Below are positions 1 through 10,403 of a DNA stretch of 25,796 nt, in pieces. The stretch comes from Spirogloea muscicola (Eukaryota > Streptophyta > Zygnematophyceae > Spirogloeales > Spirogloeaceae), in assembly GCA_009602725.1 (NCBI GenBank), contig WELB01000376.1, forward strand, positions 21,565-47,360. Reading direction: 5' to 3'. Numbering within the stretch: the stretch's first letter is position 1; every line of letters begins with the position of its first letter. The notes under the pieces were generated by a model that was not told the DNA's origin, ran no database searches, and was given only the letters and a program-made list of their open reading frames with translations. A program made the position numbers and the translations under genes.

Positions 1-295
1 GCCGCGCCGCGTCCGCCGGCGGGCTGACGGCCGAGGCGCGACCGCCGCGGCGATCCCGGGCATCCGCGTGGCGGCTGTCCGGGGCCTGGAGACTGGTGGC
101 GCTTTCGTCAGCGGCAGGGAGCTCGTAGGACCCTACGAGGCTGCCGGGCCATCGCGCGCGGGCGCACTGAGCGCTCCGCGCAAGTGGAAATCCAGAGCGC
201 CGCCTCCGCCGCCAATTGCGGCCGCCGGCGCGCCGGCGGCCACCGAATTCACGGGGGACCAGGCGGCGGAGCTCCTGGCCAGGCCGCTTTCGGAC
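1..295 (+). other. CpG-rich 5' region of the MBD4-like gene
   Basis: This is very GC-rich sequence with the reading frame of exon 1 open from base 2 but containing no in-frame ATG before 296. It is either 5' UTR and promoter or the rest of an exon whose start lies outside the window. The predicted peptide is rich in Ala, Pro and Gly and shows no domain. Confidence 0.4.
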
Positions 296-3200
296 ATGGC
301 GGCGACGTCCCTCCGCCAGGCTGCGCCCAGGGGCCTGGGAAAGCACTGCCATTGCTGCCGGCAGAAGCGACCGATCGGCCAGCTTATACCATGCGGCGCG
401 TCCGCCGGCGAGGGCGGTGCCAAGCATGGCCCCTGGTGCCACCGCTGCATCGCCACACGGCTGCACCAGAGCCCTCACTTCATCGCCGCGGCCAGCGCCG
501 CCGCCAGAGACGGCTCCTGGAAGTGCCCCAGGTGAGCCAAAGTCTGCAAGCCTGTGCTTTGGCGACGGGGCATGGGGACATGGCATAGCGATATGCCTGA
601 GAAGTGAGTCTGGATGCGTGTAGCATGCATGCCGTTGCCCTCGACATTGTACTACTTGGAAACCTCATGCTTGACATACTCAGACTTCGATTCACTCGCA
701 CAATTGCGCCTGTTGTGGCCATCGGCGGTGCATCCTGCATGTCAGCGTTAATTGCCTCCTCTTAGCGAGACTCTGCAGGTGCTATGACGCATGCCCTTGC
801 AACAAGTGCGACCAACGCAGGAGTAAGCTTGGGAAGAGCATGGGGGATGCGATGGAGATGTGGGGCAGGTCAGTGCATGGTGATCCCTCTTTTTCATGTT
901 GGATGTTGGTTCTCCTTACGTCATGCTGCTGTTCTGGCTTGCAATTTGGCTGCCTACTGGTAATTCGTCATGACTTCCTCTCACCAGCCTATTGTGAACT
1001 GTTTGGCCCTGTCATCAGCGAGCGTGACTTCGTTGTGGAAGATGTTGATGTTGGAAGACAATCAGATGAGCTACAAGTAGAGCAGGACGCTGCCAGTGAA
1101 GATGATGAAGAGCCACACACCGATGATGAAGAGCAGAAACCATGTATGACTCTGGATGCTGGGGCTTGTGCGAGCCCGGTCTCTGCTCCAATCACTCTGA
1201 GAGGACCTGCAACTCCAGGCACTGGTGTCGGCCGAGGCCGACCAGCATGTACAAGCGTCCTCAGCAGCATTGACAGCCCTGGCGACTCATGTATGTTAGA
1301 ATGACGCTGCTTCTTTGACACATGAACTGCATTGGCTAGTCTCTTTTACTGGTCTGGTTCTAACATTCCGAGTACCTTGTCTCATCATCGTAGATTACAT
1401 GTTGATGTTGTTATGTTGCAGTTCAAGATGATCCAGAGTTGTACGAAGGAGCCCTTGGACTTTGTAAAATACTCGACGACTTAAGCAGCCCTCACATACC
1501 AAAATTGTCATTGACTCCAAAAAGTCATGTGAGTGGTTGCCTGGTAGCAGGTGCTAGAGCCTGCACTTCAGGGTATCTGTGTTTGTTGACTCTTGACCAC
1601 GTCCAAAAGGGATGTGCACGGTTGAGAGTGACAAGCATTTTGGAGATAAGTGCCCATTGGTGTAGGAGACCTCCATGATAGTGTCACTTTCACTATGATC
1701 ATCACTTGCGTCAAGCAGCAACGAAGAGCTATGCTATGTGGCGAAGCTCCTATGTTCGCCAAGTTAATAATAGCATATACCATTCTCCTGGATATGTCTC
1801 TCTACCGCTGATGTGCATCTGCTGTGCTTTGTACTGCAGGAAGCATGTACAGTTGTGACCCCAGCGTCTGCAACAATCGATTGGGGAGCCCCCTTAAGCC
1901 CCCAGAGTCGGAGAAAACGTTCACGAGTAGTTGCAGAGAGAAGGCAAATACTGCGGGCGGATGAGAGATTAGCCCCTGTTGTTACCGACAGCGCAATCTT
2001 GAAGAAGAAGCACTTTCATCCCCCAGTACACATACCCACATATATGCAGCAAGATTGCAGTGTTCATGCCATCGCACATGACAACCGCTTACCATTGCAC
2101 CCCAACGAGCAGCAGCAGGTGGCAGGGAAGGAGGAGGCAGTGAGTCCGTCCGAAGCAACGTCACACGAGCAGGCTGACAAGCCATGGGCTGTGTCTGAAG
2201 TGGATGTTGAGAAGCCCGAAGGTGATGGTGGGCACAACGATAGGCAAGGACAACCTCAAAGGGAGGTCACGCCTGCCTCGAGGCAGACAGTTGAGGAGCT
2301 GACAGGCAGCACAAGCAGCAGGGATGATGCAAGTACAGGTAGCAGCAGGGGTGAAGCCAGTGCCGGCTTGACTTCCGGCATAGAACTTGGTGGAGAGGCT
2401 GGACAGGAAGAATCTGGCGATTGCTTCAAGGATGGGGGATGTCACAGGAATGAGGGCAGCGAAGAAGGCAGTGAGAGCTCCCTAGAAGCTTTGCAAGGCA
2501 CAGTGCCTGGCATTGACTTTACAAGATATGCCTTCCTTCCTGGCAGCGCTGGAAAGTCCCACCAAGTGAGCTCACCACTAAGCATGAAGGCTAAGGCTGA
2601 GGCAAGCCTGGCAGCAGCTAAAGCATGCGCGGAGTCTGGTGGTTGGAGAGTCCTTGGACATCACCAGGGCCTCAAGGTTGGCCGGCCACGCACTATGCAG
2701 AGAGCTGCCAAGGGGCCACCAGGCAAGGTGCAGTTGCAGATCAATGATACTGGCGACGAGGCCAAACTTGCTGAAAAGAGGAAGAGGAAGGCAAAGGATC
2801 TTGGACTGACTCCAGCAGAGGTTGTGAAGAGGAGGAAAAATGTTGTGGATTCTACTTGGGTACCCCCCGTGTCGCCGTTTGGCTTGATACAAGAGAAGTT
2901 GTACCGTGAGCCGTGGAAGCTCTTGGTGGCATGCATGCTTTTAAACAAGACTGCGGGGCAACAGGTACTGACAGTAGTGCCAGTAGTCTGGCAGGATATG
3001 TCTTGCCATTTCTTATAGCTTGTCCTTAAGATTATCTGCCAGGAGGAAGTTAACAGCTCAAGTCATACATTAAGATGCTGCATAGAATGCTAGGCTGCTC
3101 CTTATCCGTCCACCGCAAAGCTGTCTAACTGTATACTTAATCATGCTAGCTCCAATCCCTTTGGCTTCAGATGTATCTTGTGATATGGGAGCTTTTTGAG

Positions 3201-3703
3201 CTCTGCCCGACACCAGAGGCTGCGGTGGCCGCCAGGACCGAAGACATTGGAGCTATCATTTACAGGCTTGGTCTACAAAACAAGCGCGCACACCTGATAC
3301 AACAATTCTCGGCTGACTACATACGAGACGATTGGACTGAGATCACACAATTGCATGGAATCGGCAAGTAGGTTTGCAAGCCTGTACTCAAGTGTGTCCA
3401 AGTCAGTCCAAGCGTAGTTGTCGTCCACTGGCCTTGCAGGCCCATGCCTTACGTCCACAATCTGCTTGCATGCATCAACAGCAGAGGATGGCATCGAATT
3501 GCATCTGTATCAATATCTTGGCATCCTTCACTTAACATACAGGGTGCCATGCATTGGTTGACAGGTACGCAGCTGACTCACATGCCATATTCTGTGAGGG
3601 GCGCTGGCGGGAAGTGACACCAGACGATCACATGTTGAACAAGTATTGGACCTGGTTGCACCAGACGCAGGGCCAGGGTTACGGCTTCTCTATGGACATC
3701 TGA
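296..3703 (+). CDS. MBD4-like DNA glycosylase with N-terminal CDCA7-type 4CXXC_R1 zinc finger
   Basis: Seven exons are proposed: 296-531, 779-879, 988-1290, 1422-1528, 1840-2964, 3171-3367 and 3565-3703. All junctions are GT-AG and the phases close, giving about 735 aa. Residues 16-89 carry C18xxC21 (followed by RQK), C33, C48xxC51, C77xxC80 and C84xC86xxC89, the zf-4CXXC_R1 pattern known from CDCA7. The middle is acidic and low in complexity. The last ~150 residues are an HhH-GPD glycosylase of the MBD4 type: [27 protein letters not shown], helix-hairpin-helix LHGIGK (~685-690), and [10 protein letters not shown] with the catalytic aspartate at about residue 711. MBD4 enzymes remove T or U mispaired with G, the products of 5-methylcytosine or cytosine deamination, in the nucleus. 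As in land-plant MBD4L no MBD is seen. The first ATG in frame is 296, but the frame is open upstream to base 2, so an earlier exon is possible. Exon 2 could instead end at 868, but that breaks the frame. The enzyme end is very certain; the fusion rests on phase-compatible introns. Confidence 0.85.
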
Positions 3704-4798
3704 GATAAAGCATGACATGTCCAAGTCCCTGCTCAGCGGCCAAATTCGCTGCACAAGTTCGCCCTGAGGCTGGGCAACAACTCGGTCAGCTGCCCTAAGG
3801 AGGCAGAAGTTCATACTTTGCAGGCCCATGTGCTTGTATGTATGTACAGGAGTTGGAAGGCTATAAGTTGGCAACTGGCCCCTCTGCACGGTGATAGGAA
3901 GGACCTCCCCTCCGAGCCCCATCCGTACCCCCTCCATCCCCACAACTCTTTGAGCCTTACTCATACTCAGTGCAGGGACAGTGGCGGGAGTTGCCTCAGC
4001 CATACAACATCTACGCCCTTGCCCTAGTACATTGTAGCGTCGCCTGTACAGAATACTGGTTTGGTTGTTGGGTGTACAAGTACCCAGTAGCAAGTACTGA
4101 TGTAGCGGACATGAGGGCGATGGGAGGCCCTGCGGGGTCTCTCCCTCTGGAGCTCGCTTTGGCTCTCACACTCTGGGCAGTGATACCATGTACATACGAG
4201 CCCCTCCTTTCTCTTGTCGCCTGTTGCCACTTAGGAACGTTGTATAGAGGAAGAGGCCATGCGGCCAGAATTCTTGCCGCCCAGTCAAGGCATACGTCCT
4301 CACACTGCGGAGGACACTACAACTGTGACAAAGCTTTGGCTTGACTGCTTGCTGGCGGCATGCCCCCTGCTCCTTTACAGTCTCCCCAAAATTCGTCCCT
4401 CGCTGGACCTCATATGCACCATTCTAGTACTCAGCAACGCACTATACATAAGGGCAGTAGTAGCACCGAGGGTGCTGAAGTGCCAGCGCTGACCTCAAAG
4501 GGTAGTATGAGGGCAGAAATATGATACAATTCACAAGTTGTCGGGTGCTCCGTCAGAAAAACACTATTGTTCACAACTTCGACAGTCCAAGTCAGCCTCT
4601 TGACTTGTGATAAAGTCCAAGTCCAGATCTTCCTAGTTGTAGCACAATCAAAGTAAGGCCACATGAGGTGCACTTTGTCTGTGACTGCAATCTTCAGCTC
4701 CTTGGCTGTAGCCCACTCACCAACAAACATCACGGGGGGCCTGCTTCACGCTGGCCAGCAGCATCTACTCCCTCCATGGGAGTGGTATCCCCATGGGA
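3704..4798. other. Convergent 3' intergenic region
   Basis: This lies between the stop of the MBD4-like gene (+) and the proposed last exon of MED10 (-). Small open frames occur on both strands, but none resembles a known protein or has a consistent exon structure. A TGTAA motif (the usual green-algal polyadenylation signal) occurs on the minus strand at about 4374-4378 and could serve MED10. Most of the segment is probably 3' UTR. Confidence 0.4.
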
Positions 4799-6206
4799 TC
4801 AGCTGAAAGCCCCCTCGACCACCTCCGCATGTGTAGTCGCCTCGTCCACATCCTTGGGACCGCCCGCGCCATTGGACAGAGTAGCAACTGGCTCAACCTT
4901 TACCACCTGCATATTATGAGGACAAGCAAGGAGGTGGACACATTAGGGTGCTGCACAAGAATCTGCCAAACTTTACAAAGTACAGTGTCTCGACTTAGCA
5001 GTACTTTTTAGCAGGGCAACAGAGGACAACAACAGTTCTTTGCTGTGATAGCACTCGCGAAGAGCTCGCTGACCCCAAGGACAATGCCAATTCATTCCGA
5101 GGCAGGCAAGGCCTCACCGAAGCACTCCGCAGGGCACGATATGCCTCGGTCTCCTCGGGAAACGCACCGTCGATAGCGATTATCAGCTCACTGCGCAGAG
5201 CCTGCAGCAAGAGCCCGAGCGGAGGCAGTGAGGCTGGCGCACCAAGCAAGGGGCACATGCAGGATGGTGCTGGCGCAGGCCCCGCCAACCTGGGGCCGCC
5301 CAACACAAGCGGCTCGCGGATGGCAATCTTGGCCAGCTCTGCTCCTGCCGTGAGGAGCGAGTGACAGATGCACAAGGCCAAGTGGAGCCGGTAGCGTGCG
5401 CCAATGGTCAGGCCGGAGTGCACCTTGAAGGCGTCCACACGGCCCTTGGTGGCCTGGTTGCGGGCCGCGCACGCCTGCAGGAGGTCACGCGTGAAGCTGT
5501 CGGGGTTGCGCCCCTCGTCGATCAGCCTGCGAGGCAGCAGAGCGCGCCCCACAAGCTCGCCCGCCTCAGGTTCTCAAGCTTCGGGCTCCATCTCACCTCG
5601 TGTATCACAGAACGGCTGTAGCTGCTTCATGTAGAAATGCAGTCAAATGAAGTCAAGCATTGATTATATTGCCCCAGGCTGTCAGCATGCAGGGGCTTGA
5701 GTGCTCTTCGCGGCGGGCTTCTGTGGGCCACCGCCGCACTCCAGCCCTGCAGTTCCGCGCTCTCCCTGCTGCCCAGATCCTTGCCCTCACGGTCTGGCGC
5801 AGAAAAGGCTCAGTGCAAGGAAGGCCAGCCTCTCACGGCGGCGCGTCGTCTGGCCGCTTTCTCACCTGACGACCTCCAGAGGGACGCGGGCGTCGCCGCA
5901 GCCGTCGGCCGCCTCGGCCACCGCGGCCAGCTCCTTCACCAGGCCATTCCTACGTGCCCGCCGCCGCCGCCAGGCGCCGGAGCTCAAGCTGGGCGGCGGG
6001 CGCGAGCCTGTGAAGCCGCCGCCACAACCAAGACCAAGGCGGCCGATGGCGGCGCCGGCCTCGGCCAGGAGCAAGGGGGGGGGGGGAGGGCCCCACAGGC
6101 GCTCGAAGAGCAGCAGCTGGCTGCTGTCGCGGTACCCCGCCAGCGTCCGCTCCAGCTGGTGAGTCTCGGCCAGCGCCCGCCCCACCGCCGCCCGCAGGCC
6201 GTCCAT
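4799..6206 (-). CDS. MED10: Mediator complex subunit 10
   Basis: MED10 is a small subunit of the middle module of Mediator, which links transcription factors to RNA polymerase II. Proposed exons on the minus strand are 6206-6097, 5949-5866, 5526-5424, 5201-5118 and 4906-4799, about 162 aa. The match covers the family length: the N-terminal helix (MDGLRAAVGRALAETHQLE), then SSQLLLFERL joined across an intron to NGLVKELAAVAEAAD, then VPLEVVRLIDEGRNPD, FTRDLLQACAARNQATKGR and finally ALRSELIIAI and FPEETEAYRA. Intron 6096-5950 is in frame and contains a GC-rich, G-run sequence; removing it restores the expected contiguity of ERL with NGL. The last exon is uncertain. Without splicing at 5117 the frame runs on to a stop at 4995, adding about 41 residues with no family similarity. 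The ATG at 6206 fits the family start. Intron positions are hand-placed. Confidence 0.85.
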
Positions 6207-6210
6207 GCCC

Positions 6211-6241
<31 letters not shown>

Positions 6242-6361
6242 TGAGCTGATGAGCTGAAGCTGCAGCCCGGCCGTGGAGACGTCCGCCCGCCGGAGTGGCC
6301 ACGCTGGACGTGGCCCGAGGTGACCTGATCAGACAGAAACGGCAGCTCATTCCGGAAAGAN
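6207..6361. promoter_or_regulatory. Divergent MED10 / MZT1 upstream region, ending in an N
   Basis: This short GC-rich interval holds the 5' side of MED10 (-) and the lost 5' side of MZT1 (+). It begins with a GCC-repeat tract (about 6207-6240) and ends in a single N at 6361. It probably contains a shared promoter, but the N suggests missing bases. No TATA box or other defined element is evident. Confidence 0.4.
6361..6361. other. Single N, probable collapsed gap at the MZT1 start
   Basis: One ambiguous base lies between MED10 and MZT1. It falls at the point where the MZT1 start codon is expected, in a GGC/GCC trinucleotide run. A gap of unknown length reduced to one N explains the missing start. 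Confidence 0.6.
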
Positions 6362-6602
6362 CGGCGGCGGCGGCGGCGGCGCCGCCGCCGCGACGGCCGC
6401 GGCAGCGTTGGAGGCGGCTCACGGCGTCTCGCGGCTTCTTCGCACGGGCCTGGACCGCGACACGCTGGCCGTGCTCGTCGCGCTGCTGGAGAACGGCGTC
6501 AACCCCGAGGCGCTCGCCGCCATCGTTCGCGACCTCCGCGAGCGCGGCCGCGCCCGCGCCGCCGCCGGCGCTGGAGCCGCTGCGGAGCCCCGCGGCTCGT
6601 AG
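6362..6602 (+). CDS. MZT1: Mitotic-spindle organizing protein 1 (MOZART1/GIP1), 5' truncated
   Basis: This is a very small protein that binds gamma-tubulin complex proteins and helps recruit gamma-tubulin complexes to microtubule-organising sites. The frame read from 6363 encodes Gly/Ala-rich sequence and then the family core VSRLLRTGLDRDTLAVLVAL, LENGVNPEALAAIVRDLRER, followed by an Ala/Gly/Arg tail and a TAG at 6600-6602. The core matches the MZT1 signature (GLDR-x-TL, GVNPEALA, V-x-(E/D)-LR) throughout. There is no intron in the visible part. The start codon is missing because the sequence begins at the N at 6361; the few residues before the core should lie in the missing bases. FBXL begins 142 bases downstream on the same strand, so its promoter must be short. 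Confidence 0.88.
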
Positions 6603-6744
6603 GACGCCCGCTCGCTCCCGCCACGACGCGCCGGCAGCGGTGCCAACCAGCGGCGGCTGAGCTCGCTCGCCGGGAGTGGCTCTTATCTGCGACGGCCGGG
6701 CGTCGCAGCATGCGCGGCCGCCGGGGGCTTGCCGCGCAGCCGCC

Positions 6745-9700
6745 ATGGACAGCCGGTCCACCAGCAGCTCCGGGAGCGCCGAGGACCTGCAGCAGGCGGC
6801 TCTGAGCCTCAGCCGGCCCGCGTCCCCCGCCGACGTCCCGCACGTCCTCCTCTTCGTCTTTGCGCTGCTGTGCCAGCGGGACCGGTGCAGCGTCGCCCTG
6901 GTCTGCCGCGAGTGGCACCGCCTCGCCAGTCACCCGTCGCTCTGGAAGGTAGCCTCGTTGCACTCCTGACCTGCCGAGGATATCGACCACATGGTCATAT
7001 TCTTGCATGCTCCACGCAAAGTGCCGCCCGACACCAAGTGGTCTTTTGTGTCATTGGTGGCGCTCTGATATAAAACAATTCATGGTAATAATTTGCTGTT
7101 TGCGCGTGCATCAAGCGACTGGCGCTCACGCCCTGATAGTAGTTCCGCGTGTCGGCAGACGCTGAGCCTCCAAGGTGCCCGCAATGCAGGCCAAAGGCTC
7201 CCCTCGGCTGTCATGCAGGTCAGTAACACAGAGTGATCAGGATGTGCACGTTGCTCTAGCAGACCTCCATGTGCTTGTTACGCCTGTCTTATCTCGTCTC
7301 TGCTGACATCCCAGGCCACCATGCCTCAATCAGGTTTGCATTGTGACTCCTCCAACAGGCGCGCTTCTGCCTCCTACGAGAGGTGGACTTCGAGTTCGCG
7401 CAGGGGTTGGAGGATCTTCATCTTTCTCTTCTAGCAGATAAGGTGACAAGGCCAATATCCCTCATCTTCATATCATTGGCTGGTCAGCCTCTCATTTGCT
7501 CGGTTGCATAATGGCTCATATCGAGCTGTGAGGAGATCAAGCTGCTTGCAGACGGAGTCAGAGTGCTGCTCACAGAGAATGAGTGTAGCTCACATCAGCA
7601 GCAAGCTCCACGCCTTCATCTTGTGACACAGCGGATGCGACAGGCAGCATGTCCTTTACATTCACTTCGGTTTGATTCCCAATCCTGCAATGTGCTCGCA
7701 GGACTTGCGCGTTGTCAATCTCAACGCATGTCAGAAAGTCACCGATGCTGGCGTAGTACATTTGTGCTCAAGTCAGCCTAAGCTGACAAGTCTCTCCATC
7801 TACTGGAACCTCAAGTAAGTGAGTGCTGCTGCTAGTGAGATGTGCAGCTTACGCTTTTCGTTTTGTCACCTTAGACCTATTACATTCCTTTTTGTTCTCC
7901 TTACACACAGTGTACTGGCTTGCTACGGCCTCCCTTCCATTTCATGCGCACAGCGAGCCTCCCCGTACACAAATCAGGATGATTAGCATGTAGACTAGCT
8001 GGTGACCTGGATGATTTCGATGATGCTGCCAAAGCAGGATAACAAACAGGTCGCTGGAGGCCCTGGCGACTTACTGCCCGCGACTGCAGAAGTTGAATAT
8101 CAGTGGCTGCAAGGTGAATGCACACACCACTTAGACGTGTGGTCAGTACAGCCGGTTATTGTTGGGAGGACAATGTCGCGCACGGTTGGCCTGATGCCTA
8201 CTCGTCAAGCTCAGAAAGCTTGAGTTGTCCCCACACAGGTCAGACTTAAGATGTCAGCTATATGCAGAGGCGTCACATTTAACCCTGGACTGCAAGTCAG
8301 TCTTTGGAAGTCTGCTGCAGGGTCGCTGCAGAATGGCAGGGGCTAGCACACTGTGCCACTCAGTCACTGTGCCAGGATACCAGCTCACTGCGTTGAGCTA
8401 TTTCATTTCTGTGCTACGACTCAGCATATCCAGCCTCATGTTGTGAGGCAATTGGTGACAATGACGGTTGCTAACCATGCAATTTGTATACCATAAAATT
8501 CTGCAGAACGTCACAAATGTCGGACTTCATGCTGTTGCCAGAAGTTGCCATCGATTGACCAGTGTCAACCTCACTCGGTAAGCAACCACTGCTCACAGCA
8601 TGGATATTTAGGCAGGCAGCTGATTGCGACCAGACTGATGGACGGGTTCTCCTCCATGAAGTAGGCTGAAAATGATTCATGTAACATGTACTCAGGGGTT
8701 GTCTTGCAGGTGCATTCACGTGACAGATGCAGGAGTAATCAACATCATTAGAAGTTGCACAGGATTGACTGAGTTGTATCTTTATGCTGACTCAAAGTAC
8801 GTGGATCAAGCTCTGCTGGACATTTTATATTGTTGGTTGTGAACATGTGCGGCTTACACCGCTCATTTAGCAGTTATGCGATGGATGCAAAGCATTGTCA
8901 CCTTAATCAATCTGCTGTCCGGCCTGGCAGCCTCACTGATCTACTTTTTACACGCCTCTCCACTCTCCACAACCTTCACCTTCTCGACCTGTGTGGCATG
9001 CAGGTACTTGTCTTAGCTAGTAGATTCTCCTCTACTGAAGACATAGGATACCTTTTAAGTATAACCTCATTGACATGGTACTTCTTTTGTACATACCAGG
9101 AGGATAGAATTGTATTGCTAGTTGTGAGAGCATGAGATCATAGTCTTCGCCAACTTACAGTCTTCGTATGCCGTGGAGGCCCTGTTGCAGCATTTGACAG
9201 ACAAGGGCCTTGAGGCTATCGGATCCTGTACGAAGCTGAGGTCGCTAAATCTGACATGGTGAGACGTGATTGATACATGCCGTGTGCATGATCATGGTTT
9301 GCTCATACTATCAATGACAATTCAAAGCTAGCCAGAGAAATTCCTGGCAAACACCGGCCATAATCTGAGCAGGATCTGTGTCTGAGCCGCTGGCAGGTGT
9401 GTCCAGATAACTGACGCAGGACTTGCTGCCATTGCGTATGGCTGCCAGTCTATGGAGGTTTTGAGGTACTGGTGGATGCAGAAGGGTCTTCTGCTCAACA
9501 ATGTACTTTCTGTCGCAGGTCCCACAAATGAAAGCTCAAAGAGTGACAACGACTGCAAGAGTCAATCAATTGCACCAGTTTATGTTTGTGAACTAGTTGG
9601 GATTTGTGCTTGATGATGACCTGCAGTCTTTATGGCATCCGGGGGATCACGGATAGCGGCATTGAAGCTCTGGCTCGGGGTTGCAGCACGTCGCTTACAA

Positions 9701-9952
9701 CCCTTGATGTCAATGGTTGTGTCAACATCATGGTAGCTCCACCTGGCCTTACAAGACCACCACAACCCTTGGTGGTATCTCATGCAGCTCCAGCTGCCAA
9801 ATAAGCCACACCCAGAAGCTGGCAAGACTTCTTCGCTTCTTGCTTCTTTTTGAGACTGACTGAATATGTGCTTGCCTGTTGTGCAGAGGCGATCCCAGGC
9901 TGAGCTGCTGCTGCTCTTCCCCAAGCTGCAGTGCTTCCTTGTTCACAGCTAG
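6745..9952 (+). CDS. F-box/leucine-rich-repeat protein (SCF substrate receptor, At3g58530-like)
   Basis: Twelve exons: 6745-6948, 7159-7218, 7359-7442, 7702-7814, 8038-8113, 8507-8577, 8710-8796, 8931-9003, 9191-9258, 9397-9465, 9627-9732 and 9887-9952. Phases close throughout, giving 358 aa, close to the plant relative. The N-terminus holds the F-box (about residues 30-68; CSVALVCREWHRLASHPSLWK). It is followed by about eight cysteine-containing LRRs, most introns falling once per repeat: VVNLNACQKVTDAGVVHLC, ITNRSLEALATYC, VTNVGLHAVARSC, VTDAGVINIIRSC, LTDKGLEAIGSC, ITDAGLAAIAYGC, ITDSGIEALARGC. The C-terminus ends in LFPKLQCFLVHS, as in plant At3g58530-type proteins. F-box proteins of this class bring targets to the SCF ubiquitin ligase; the target is unknown. 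About ten residues expected between exons 3 and 4 are absent, so a microexon in 7443-7701 may have been missed. The intron 8114-8506 shows nothing recognisable. Confidence 0.9.
7864..7950 (+). repeat. Decayed LINE-like 3' tail inside an F-box gene intron
   Basis: Part of intron 7815-8037 resembles the 3' tail of the retrotransposon cluster at the right end, for example the segment at about 24150-24280. Shared blocks in the same order are a TCACCTTAG block, CACAGTGTA followed by GGCTTG, and CCATTTCAT followed by TGCGC. It is too diverged to code. It lies in the sense orientation of the host gene. Confidence 0.55.
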
Positions 9953-10403
9953 CTGGCAGCAGCATTGTGTGTCCTCGGCTTAGCCCCCTAAAGTCCACCT
10001 TTCACAATGATGCTTAAGGGTCATTGCGTGCTGTTGGACGAAGCTCTGCAACACTCTCTGCTTGCTTTCAGCCGATGTATTGGCCTGCTGAGCCAAGGCA
10101 TGTCTCCAAATCACAGGACAGGCTCGAGCTGCTAGCTCAGCTGAGTGTCTTGGCCCTATCCTTGCCTCCTCCCGGACACCGACAGGAGTCGCCAAAGGAA
10201 CACTGCTGACTGCTAAGCCATGAGCCAGTTGTGCTACTTGCTAGTGCTTCAAGGACACCAGTATCTTCATCATGAGCACAGGGTAAAGACGCCGATACCC
10301 TTTGGCCTCTGAGGTCGGTCATGTCTGCAAAGGTGGAGGACGATGGCCTTGAAGCGGACACATGTCCCCAATCGACTTGGTGCGACATGCTTCATGACTA
10401 GCA
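9953..10403. other. Convergent 3' intergenic region
   Basis: This lies between the F-box/LRR stop (+) and the last proposed GARP exon (-). It should contain both 3' UTRs. Short open frames on both strands show no family similarity. Confidence 0.4.

Noticed and set aside
840-1304. Separate small gene starting at the ATG at 840
   Set aside because: Its first part is the zinc-finger exon and an in-frame intron of 108 bases; the rest is exon 3 of the MBD4-like gene.
3970-4344. 124-codon plus-strand open frame between MBD4-like gene and MED10
   Set aside because: No family similarity, no exon structure, and an overlapping open frame on the other strand; probably 3' UTR.
6063-6260. G-run and GCC repeats as a microsatellite or CRISPR-like array
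   Set aside because: Simple compositional runs within a MED10 intron and 5' region; no spacer-repeat structure.
5862-6761. A 299-codon minus-strand open frame across the N at 6361
   Set aside because: Only its last part is MED10. The rest is antisense to MZT1 and the F-box gene's first exon, in GC-rich DNA where stops are rare.
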